Source: Clostridium sp. 1001275B_160808_H3
Lineage (GTDB): Bacteria > Bacillota > Clostridia > Clostridiales > Clostridiaceae
Direction of reading: 5' to 3'
Assembly (NCBI RefSeq): GCF_015550425.1
Contig: NZ_JADNAT010000030.1
Coordinates: 1-34,687 of the forward strand
Length of the DNA stretch: 34,687 nucleotides
The stretch's first letter is position 1; every line of letters begins with the position of its first letter. The notes under the pieces are model-generated. The model was not told the DNA's origin. It made no database searches and saw only the letters and a list, made by a program, of their open reading frames with translations. A program made the translations under genes and the position numbers. Of the stretch, positions 28,128-34,687 are shown piece by piece.

Positions 28128-28466
28128 TCATTCTCCTAAATCTATTAAATAAATCCCACTATTATCTAAAGAAAGTCTTTTTAAATTATTTTCTGCTGGA
28201 GTATAGGTTGAATCAAATACTAATGCAACTCTATAATAATTTTGAGCTACCCTTTTATTCCCAATTAATTCTTCAATAACTCCAAATAGATTTTCTATCT
28301 CAGCATTTCTGCTATCCATTACTAAAGCTTCTTTTAAATATAACTCAGCTTTAGAATATTCCTTATTTATTATAGCCTCTCTAGCTTGTTTTATATATTT
28401 CTTTAAATCATGATTAGCTTTTAATATTTTTATCTTATTCTTATAGCATTTTTCATTATATTCCAT
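28128..28466 (-). CDS. TPR-like protein at the end of the kdp cluster
   Basis: 112 residues, mostly helical. AREAIINKEYSKAELYLKEALVMDSRNAEIENLFG is a good tetratricopeptide unit (about 28-62), and GNKRVAQNYYRVALVFDSTYTPAENNLKRL is a second (69-98). There is no signal peptide. SD AGGAGGT at 4 nt. It starts 45 nt after kdpE with no terminator between, so it is probably transcribed with kdp. Its role in potassium control is not known. No terminator is obvious after it, so transcripts may read into the guaB leader. Confidence 0.75.
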   Translation of the reverse strand: MEYNEKCYKNKIKILKANHDLKKYIKQAREAIINKEYSKAELYLKEALVMDSRNAEIENLFGVIEELIGNKRVAQNYYRVALVFDSTYTPAENNLKRLSLDNSGIYLIDLGE

Positions 28467-28511
28467 ACTTACCTCCTACACCCTAATATAATAGAAGATT
28501 ATTAATTTAGT

Positions 28512-29210
28512 TTAATCTTGCATCCTTACAAGTCTATATCCAACCCCTATATGAGTTTGTATATAAGTATTTTTCTCACAATTTTTCTCTATCTTCTTTC
28601 TTAGAGTAGCCATAAAAACTCTTAATGATGGAATTTCACTTTCATATGCTATTCCCCATATTTCCTTCAAAATATAGGTATGAGTAAGAACCTTACCTAC
28701 ATTTTTTGCTAACAAGCATAAAAGCTTATATTCTATTGGAGTTAAATGTGTTTCTTCTTTTCCTACAAAAACACATCCTGATACATAATCTATCTTTAAA
28801 TCTCCGTTTATAAATTCGGTGCTTTCTTCCTTTTTTGAGTTATCATAATTCATCTTTCTAATAGCTACTCTAATTCTTGCTAGTAATTCATCTACACTAA
28901 ATGGCTTAGTCAAATAATCATCTGCACCAGAATCTAAAGCTTCTATTTTATCTTTATCTTCACTTCTAGCACTTACAACTATAATTGGACAATTAGACCA
29001 AGCTCTTATTTTCTTTATTATATCAACACCATCTATATCAGGTAATCCTAAATCTAGTACAATAATATCTGGCTTATGTGATGTTGCTAGTATTATTGCT
29101 TGCTCCCCATTTTCTGCTGTAAAACAGTTATAAGAATGAATATCTAAAGTAGCATACATAAAATTTCTTATTGCCTTATCATCCTCAACTACTAAAATTG
29201 ATACCTTCAT
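28512..29210 (-). CDS. kdpE: KdpE response regulator (OmpR family)
   Basis: DNA-binding response regulator that activates kdp genes when phosphorylated by KdpD. 232 residues: receiver domain with acidic pair Glu9-Asp10, phospho-acceptor Asp53 (IIVLDLGLP), Ser80 and Lys102 (YLTKPF), then an OmpR winged helix (about 130-232, LTPIEYKLLCLLAKNVGKVL; VGYRLVRMQ). SD GGAGG. The gene overlaps the 3' end of kdpD by 26 nt, so the pair is translationally coupled. Confidence 0.96.
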   Translation of the reverse strand: MKVSILVVEDDKAIRNFMYATLDIHSYNCFTAENGEQAIILATSHKPDIIVLDLGLPDIDGVDIIKKIRAWSNCPIIVVSARSEDKDKIEALDSGADDYLTKPFSVDELLARIRVAIRKMNYDNSKKEESTEFINGDLKIDYVSGCVFVGKEETHLTPIEYKLLCLLAKNVGKVLTHTYILKEIWGIAYESEIPSLRVFMATLRKKIEKNCEKNTYIQTHIGVGYRLVRMQD

Positions 29211-31890
29211 TATTTACCTCCACTTGTGATAATGTAAATCCTATTACTGTTCCATGAGGTTTATTATTTCTAACATAAATTTCTCCACCGTGCGCATTTA
29301 TTATAGACTTGCAAAGAGCAAGCCCTAACCCTAAACCTCTTCTACTATCACCTTTATTTCCATTAACAGTAAAGAACATATCAAAAATACACTCTTGATT
29401 TTGTTTACTTATACCTCTACCGTTATCTATAACTTCTACTACGACTTTTCTATATTTACTAAATACGTTAATTTGAATTTCACTTCCTGGTTCAGTATAT
29501 TTAATTGCATTATCTACTATATTTATCATTACTTGAACTATTAACCTTACATCAACATCAACCATTAATAAGTCATCTTTTAAGTTAACTTTAACTTTAT
29601 AATCTGAAATTTTACGATTTACATGTTCAAGCGCTTCATTTATTATTTCTTCAATTAATTGTGGCTCAGTATTTAATTTCACATTTCCATTATCTAATCT
29701 TGATACAGATAATAGATTTTCAACTAAATTTATTAACCAAACTGAATCATCATAAATATCTAATATTAATTTTTTCTTTGTTTCTTCATCAAATTCATTA
29801 TTTAATATGGAACTAGCACTTCCAGATATACTGGTAAGTGGTGTTCTTAAATCATGAGAAACTGCTCTTAATAAATTTGCCCTGAACCTCTCATTTTCAG
29901 CTTGCATTAATGCATTTTTTTTAGATTCATTTAAAATATATTTCTCTATTGCAAATGAAATTTGACTAAGCATTGCTTCTAGTAATGACTTTTCTCCACT
30001 ATCAATATTTTCATTTTCTATCATTACTATTCCTATTACAACCATAACATTATTTTGTCCAGTAAGAGGTATATACATAGCCTTCGCTCCTGGTAATGTA
30101 TCCGTACTAACCCCTGCTCTTTTTTTATTTCTTATTACCCAACTAACTACAGCCTTTTCATCTTCACTTATATATTTCTTATCTATTTCACTACCATCTT
30201 CAAACCTATAGTTATATATGCTTTTTATACTCTCATTCTCTACTTCATATATTATGATTGGCTTTTTCAAAAACTTATATAACTGCCTTTGAGCTGTTAA
30301 GATTATATCTTCTAAATTATTAGTTCTTTCTAAATCTCTACTTGCCTCTAATAATATATTTGTTCTATTGGCAATTACTGCTGATACATTTGCTTGATAT
30401 TTAACTTTATTAGTAAGTGTGCTTGTAACTAATGCAGATGTAAGCATTATAATAAATGTAACTAAATATCCTGGATCATAGAAATTAAGAGAAAATCTAG
30501 GATCTGTAAAAAGAAAATTAAATAACAGTACACTTGCTAATGAAGCAACTCCACCATAAATAATCCCATCAGTTTTATTTGATATTAATAAAACACCAAG
30601 TATAAATACTGTTATTACATTAGCTTCACTAAATCCAAGCTTATATAAAATTGCACTTATTCCTACAGCTAATGCTAATATTACTAGTGTTTTCACTACA
30701 TCAGAGCTTGATAGTTTTATATTTTTAACTTGATACTTCCTTTTAGCAACAATATCTTCACTATCTGGTATAACATAAAGATCTATTTCAGGAGCTAGTT
30801 CTACAATTCTATCTACATATCCTAGCTTAGACTTAAAGAATAATTTTCTCCTTTTTGTTCTTCCTAGAATTATCTTTGATACACCACTTAATTTTGCAAA
30901 TTCTGCAACTTGATACGGCACATCATCACCATATACAGTTTCTACATTTGCCCCTAAATCTTCAGCAAGCTTTAAATTTTCTCTAAGCTTTTTAATATTT
31001 TTTTCATCTAGCTCCTTTGAAACTATTGTTTCTACAAAAAGAGCTGTAAACTCAGCATGAAAGGCTTCTGCCATTCTAGCTGCTGCTCTTATAACTTTAG
31101 TATTAGAAGGTGATGAGCTTAAACATACTAGTATATGCTCATTTGTATGATATATTCCTTTGCTATAGCTCTTATTGACGGTAACTTCTTTATTTACTCT
31201 ATCAGCCGTTTCCCTTAATGCAATTTCACGTAATGCGGCTAGATTTTCTCTTGTAAAAAAGTTGTTCAGTGCCCTTTTGGCTTGCTTTTCCCTGTATATT
31301 TTACCTGCATTTAATCTATCTATAAGATCTGAAGGCTCTATATCAATAAGCTCAACTTGAAATGCATCATTGAAAAATCTATCTGGCACTCTTTCCTTTA
31401 CTACAACATGAGTAATTGATGCAATTATATCATTTAAACTTTCTATATGCTGAACATTAACTGTTGTATAAACATCAATACCTGCACTTAACAACTCTTC
31501 TATATCACTATATCTCTTCTTATGCCTTAGTCCATGTGCATTTGTATGTGCAAGCTCATCTACTAATATTAATTCTGGTTTCCTTTGTAATGCTCCATCT
31601 AAATCAAACTCTTTTAAAGTTATACCTTTATATTTAACTTCAAGTTTTGGTAAAAGTTCTAATCCATCTAAAAGAGCTAAAGTCTCTGGTCTTGTATGTG
31701 GTTCTATATATCCAACTACTACATCTACTCCAGCTTTCTTTGCAGCATGAGCAGCATCCAGCATAGCGTAGGTTTTACCTACACCAGCTGCATAACCAAA
31801 AAATATTTTTAACTTTCCTCTTTTATTTTCTAATTCTTCTTCATTAATTTTTTTCAATAACTCTTCTGGATTAGGACGAGTTTCATTCAT
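29185..31890 (-). CDS. kdpD: KdpD sensor histidine kinase
   Basis: Potassium/turgor sensor kinase, full length at 901 residues. Order: KdpD N-terminal ATPase-like domain with Walker A GYAAGVGKT (32-40) and DELAHTNAHG (111-120); USP-like domain (about 250-375); four closely spaced membrane segments (about 397-495); GAF-like domain (about 510-650); HisKA with His679 in SHDLRTPL; HATPase (VIDNAIKYTEPG, DNGRGIS, GLGLGLALCKSI). The USP domain holds SSS (258-260), 20 residues, then FTALF (281-285), close to the SxS-X20-FTAxY signature reported for c-di-AMP binding in Staphylococcus KdpD. SD AGGGGTG. Lies between kdpC and kdpE. Confidence 0.97.
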   Translation of the reverse strand: MNETRPNPEELLKKINEEELENKRGKLKIFFGYAAGVGKTYAMLDAAHAAKKAGVDVVVGYIEPHTRPETLALLDGLELLPKLEVKYKGITLKEFDLDGALQRKPELILVDELAHTNAHGLRHKKRYSDIEELLSAGIDVYTTVNVQHIESLNDIIASITHVVVKERVPDRFFNDAFQVELIDIEPSDLIDRLNAGKIYREKQAKRALNNFFTRENLAALREIALRETADRVNKEVTVNKSYSKGIYHTNEHILVCLSSSPSNTKVIRAAARMAEAFHAEFTALFVETIVSKELDEKNIKKLRENLKLAEDLGANVETVYGDDVPYQVAEFAKLSGVSKIILGRTKRRKLFFKSKLGYVDRIVELAPEIDLYVIPDSEDIVAKRKYQVKNIKLSSSDVVKTLVILALAVGISAILYKLGFSEANVITVFILGVLLISNKTDGIIYGGVASLASVLLFNFLFTDPRFSLNFYDPGYLVTFIIMLTSALVTSTLTNKVKYQANVSAVIANRTNILLEASRDLERTNNLEDIILTAQRQLYKFLKKPIIIYEVENESIKSIYNYRFEDGSEIDKKYISEDEKAVVSWVIRNKKRAGVSTDTLPGAKAMYIPLTGQNNVMVVIGIVMIENENIDSGEKSLLEAMLSQISFAIEKYILNESKKNALMQAENERFRANLLRAVSHDLRTPLTSISGSASSILNNEFDEETKKKLILDIYDDSVWLINLVENLLSVSRLDNGNVKLNTEPQLIEEIINEALEHVNRKISDYKVKVNLKDDLLMVDVDVRLIVQVMINIVDNAIKYTEPGSEIQINVFSKYRKVVVEVIDNGRGISKQNQECIFDMFFTVNGNKGDSRRGLGLGLALCKSIINAHGGEIYVRNNKPHGTVIGFTLSQVEVNNEGINFSS

Positions 31891-31914
31891 TTATAGCACC
31901 CCTATTTTCAATTG

Positions 31915-32505
31915 TTATAACTTTCCATCTAAGGCAAGATTAACTTGCAACACATTTACAGTTTCTTCTCCAAATACTCCAAGTGTTCTTCCCTTTGTAT
32001 ATTTTTCAATTATTTGCTCTACTTCATCAGTACTTATATTACGTGCCTTTGCAATTCTTTCTACTTGATATTCTGCTGCTGCAACTGAAATATGAGGATC
32101 AAGCCCACTTCCTGATGATGTAACTAAATCTACTGGAATAGGTTCATCTTTTTTATCAGGATTTGATGCTTTTATTTTTTCTATTCTCTCGCTTACTAGC
32201 TTTTCATACTCTTCACTTGCTGGACTTAAATTTGAAGGAGCTGCATACATTAATACTTCTCCATTTTCATCTGTAAATGTACTTGTATCTAAGTTCATTA
32301 CACGTCCCCATAAATACTCATCTCCAGTAAATTCTTGAGCAAGTAATACACTACCATATTTTTTTCCATTAACTTCCATAATACTACCATTTACTTTATC
32401 TTTAAATAGTAATTGTGAAGCACCTGTTATAAAAACTGGATATATTAATCCACATATTATCATAAATACTAGTATAAATTTAAATGCTTTACTTATAACT
32501 TTCAT
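31915..32505 (-). CDS. kdpC: K+-transporting ATPase subunit C
   Basis: Small subunit of the KdpFABC potassium pump, 196 residues: one N-terminal membrane helix (about 10-30) and an external domain with the family signatures YLWGRVMN, SNLSPASEEY, PVDLVTSSGSGLDPHIS and GRTLGVFGEETVNVLQVN. SD GGAGGT. It begins 15 nt after the kdpB stop and ends 24 nt before kdpD, a compact operon. Confidence 0.97.
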   Translation of the reverse strand: MKVISKAFKFILVFMIICGLIYPVFITGASQLLFKDKVNGSIMEVNGKKYGSVLLAQEFTGDEYLWGRVMNLDTSTFTDENGEVLMYAAPSNLSPASEEYEKLVSERIEKIKASNPDKKDEPIPVDLVTSSGSGLDPHISVAAAEYQVERIAKARNISTDEVEQIIEKYTKGRTLGVFGEETVNVLQVNLALDGKL

Positions 32506-32520
32506 AATTTATACCTCCTA

Positions 32521-34587
32521 TTATACTAAACCAAGCATAGTTATTATTATATCTATAATCTTTATTGCTATAAATGGAGCTATTATTCCTCCAAGACCAT
32601 ACACTAAAAGATTTCTTGATAACAACTTACTAGCTGGAACTTCTCTATATTTTACACCTTTTAATGCTAATGGAATAAGTGCTATTATTATTAAAGCATT
32701 ATATATAACAGCTGAAAGTATTGCACTTTCTGGACTACTTAATTTCATTATATTTAATTTTTGTAGTTCAGGATAAAGCCCTAAAAATAATGGTGGTATT
32801 ATAGCAAAGTATTTTGCTATATCATTTGCAATACTAAATGTTGTTAGTGATCCTCTTGTCATTAAAAGCTGCTTACCAATTCTAACAATTTCTATAAGCT
32901 TAGTTGGTGATGAATCTAAATCAACCATGTTTCCAGCTTCTTTTGCTGCTTGTGTTCCTGTATTCATTGCAACAGCAACATCTGCTTGTGCTAAAGCTGG
33001 GGCATCGTTTGTTCCATCACCTGTCATTGCAACTAAATGCCCTTTCTTTTGGAAATCTTTTATCATATCTAGCTTTCCTTCTGGTGTTGCCTCTGCTAAG
33101 AAGTCATCAACTCCAGCTTCTGCTGCTATTGCTGCTGCAGTAAGTGGGTTATCACCAGTTATCATTATGGTTTTAATACCCATTTTTCTAAGATCTGCAA
33201 ATTTTTCTTTTACTCCTTGTTTAACTATATCTTTTAAGTGTATTATTCCAAGTACTTTATTATTTTTAGCAACAACTAAAGGAGTCCCTCCAACTTTAGC
33301 TATTTCTTTAACCTTCTCTTCGCATTCCTTTGAAAAGAAACCACCTTTTTCTAAAACATATTTCCTAACTGCATCTGAAGCTCCTTTTCTTATTTCATTT
33401 CCATTGAAATCTACTCCACTCATTCTTGTTTTAGCTGTAAATTCGATAAAGGTTGCATTGAGACTACTCATATCTCTTCCTCTAATGCCAAACTGTTCTT
33501 TAGCTAAAATTACTACACTTCTTCCTTCTGGAGTTTCATCTGCAAGAGATGCTAATTGAGCTGCATCTGCTAACTCTTTTATATCAACTCCATCAACTGG
33601 TATAAATTCACTAGCTTGACGATTTCCAAGGGTTATTGTTCCAGTTTTATCTAACATTAATATATCAACATCACCAGCTGCTTCAATTGCTCTTCCACTC
33701 ATTGCTAATACATTTGCTTGATTTAATCTACTCATTCCAGCTATACCTATTGCTGATAAAAGAGCTCCTATAGTTGTTGGTGCCAAGCAAACTAACAATG
33801 CAATTAATGAAGTAATTGAAGTACTATTTACCATACCTGCTTCATTAGAAATAAATACTGAGTAAGTGTACAAAGAAACTGTTACTATAAGGAAAATTAT
33901 TGTAAGTGCTACTAATAATATTTCAAGTGCCTTTTCATTTGGTGTTTTCTTTCTAGCTGCACCTTCTACCATAGCTATCATTTTATCCATGAAGCTTTCA
34001 CCAGGATCATTACTTACTTTAATTATAAGCCAGTCAGAAATTACTGTTGTTCCACCTGTTACTGCACTTCTATCTCCACCACTTTCACGGATAACAGGAG
34101 CTGATTCTCCTGTTATTGCACTTTCGTCAACTGAAGCTGCACCATCAATAACATCACCATCTGCTGGAATTTGTTCTCCAGCAAAAACAATAACAATATC
34201 ACCTTTTTTTAGTTCTGTTGAATTTACTTTTACAACTTTATCTTTTTCTTTTGCTGATAATATTTTACTTGCTACAACATCCTTTTTTGCTGAACGTAAT
34301 GCATCTGCCTGAGCCTTACCACGCCCTTCTGCAATTGCTTCTGCAAAGTTTGCAAATAAAACTGTAAACCAAAGTAAAATTGTTATCCCCAATATAAAAC
34401 CTGGAGAATTGTCTTTAATTCCAAGTAAAGCTACAAAATATAAAATAGTTGTTATAATAGAAGCTATATATACTATAAACATTACAGGATTGTCCTTTTG
34501 TATCTTAGGATTTAACTTTACAAAGGAGTCCTTAATTGCTCTTTTTACCATTTTTTTATCAGATAAAATACTATTGTTATTTTTCAT
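32521..34587 (-). CDS. kdpB: K+-transporting P-type ATPase subunit B
   Basis: Catalytic subunit of the Kdp pump, 688 residues. Phosphorylation Asp313 in [11 protein letters not shown]; actuator TGES at 159-162, with Ser162 at the position of the inhibitory phosphoserine of E. coli KdpB; membrane segments near 35-80, 220-285 and 585-688; the nucleotide-binding KGASDA motif; the hinge [14 protein letters not shown] and [17 protein letters not shown]. The SD is an unusually G-rich GGGGGG. No kdpA end is readable in the 100 bases upstream, although kdpA normally abuts kdpB. Confidence 0.97.
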   Translation of the reverse strand: MKNNNSILSDKKMVKRAIKDSFVKLNPKIQKDNPVMFIVYIASIITTILYFVALLGIKDNSPGFILGITILLWFTVLFANFAEAIAEGRGKAQADALRSAKKDVVASKILSAKEKDKVVKVNSTELKKGDIVIVFAGEQIPADGDVIDGAASVDESAITGESAPVIRESGGDRSAVTGGTTVISDWLIIKVSNDPGESFMDKMIAMVEGAARKKTPNEKALEILLVALTIIFLIVTVSLYTYSVFISNEAGMVNSTSITSLIALLVCLAPTTIGALLSAIGIAGMSRLNQANVLAMSGRAIEAAGDVDILMLDKTGTITLGNRQASEFIPVDGVDIKELADAAQLASLADETPEGRSVVILAKEQFGIRGRDMSSLNATFIEFTAKTRMSGVDFNGNEIRKGASDAVRKYVLEKGGFFSKECEEKVKEIAKVGGTPLVVAKNNKVLGIIHLKDIVKQGVKEKFADLRKMGIKTIMITGDNPLTAAAIAAEAGVDDFLAEATPEGKLDMIKDFQKKGHLVAMTGDGTNDAPALAQADVAVAMNTGTQAAKEAGNMVDLDSSPTKLIEIVRIGKQLLMTRGSLTTFSIANDIAKYFAIIPPLFLGLYPELQKLNIMKLSSPESAILSAVIYNALIIIALIPLALKGVKYREVPASKLLSRNLLVYGLGGIIAPFIAIKIIDIIITMLGLV

Positions 34588-34612
34588 ATATTATCCCCCC
34601 ATTCTATCCTGT

Positions 34613-34635
34613 TAGTGTAAAGTTTTTTTACACTA
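34613..34635. repeat. Inverted repeat upstream of kdpB
   Basis: Perfect 9-bp arms TAGTGTAAA (34613-34621) and TTTACACTA (34627-34635) with a 5-nt loop, lying 26 nt before the kdpB start. On the minus strand no T run follows, so it is not a terminator for incoming transcripts. It could be an operator or an mRNA-processing hairpin. Confidence 0.55.
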
Positions 34636-34687
34636 CTTCTCTTTTAAAATCTTTATATATCAAGGTTTCGCAAGTTTTTTGTATAAA

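Noticed and set aside
32927..33559. 210-codon plus-strand frame antisense to kdpB
   Set aside because: Shadow of a strongly conserved gene; Ser/Ala/Pro-rich, with no SD and no homologous pattern.

Overview
The window is very AT-rich and looks like a chromosomal segment of a low-GC, spore-forming anaerobe of Clostridium sensu stricto type. The support is the A/T-biased codon use, strong Shine-Dalgarno (SD) sequences, clostridial-style LigA, GuaA, GuaB and Pgi proteins, and a kdpB-C-D-E cluster. The species cannot be fixed from the sequence. Nearly all genes lie on the minus strand. The plus-strand genes are the two-P-loop ATPase (3009-4097), a 59-residue protein (18355-18534), a GNAT acetyltransferase (18759-19181) and an Asp/Lys/Cys repeat protein (20851-21459). 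No rRNA, tRNA or CRISPR array was seen.

Layout. 1-72: possible right end of an IS200/IS605-like element. 123-2477 (-): polar amino-acid ABC transporter (lipoprotein, internal terminator, permease, ATPase). 3009-4097 (+): two-P-loop ATPase. 4153-9897 (-): pcrA, ligA and a small membrane protein, with pcrA interrupted by a 360-residue intein in helicase motif III. 9928-10532: mostly non-coding but holding a strong candidate small RNA. 10533-11249 (-): RsuA-type pseudouridine synthase. 11482-14995 (-): a membrane-anchored protein, a lytic transglycosylase and a seven-repeat beta-domain protein. 15123-16918 (-): pgi and a DUF188 gene with overlapping stop and start. 17335-18153 (-): zinc amidase resembling a phage endolysin. 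19280-20476 (-): GltS. 21634-23382 (-): Amt fused to a P-II domain, behind a leader hairpin. 23716-24249 (-): lipoprotein with a flavin split-barrel fold. 24395-28080 (-): guanine riboswitch, guaB, repeat-filled spacer, guaA. 28128-34587 (-): kdpB, kdpC, kdpD, kdpE and a TPR-like gene; the cluster continues past the right edge.

Themes. Nitrogen and glutamate handling recurs (amino-acid ABC importer, GltS, Amt-PII, GuaA amidotransferase). The gua genes make GMP under purine feedback. The kdp genes form a high-affinity potassium uptake system with its own sensor pair. The least ordinary items are the PcrA intein with a GIY-YIG-like insert, the candidate sRNA at 10338-10426 (consensus promoter, own terminator, 12-nt complementarity to a transporter start region), the Amt-PII fusion with its leader hairpin, the Cys-patterned Asp/Lys repeat protein, and a family of modular hairpin repeats at 6459-6588 and 25965-26332.
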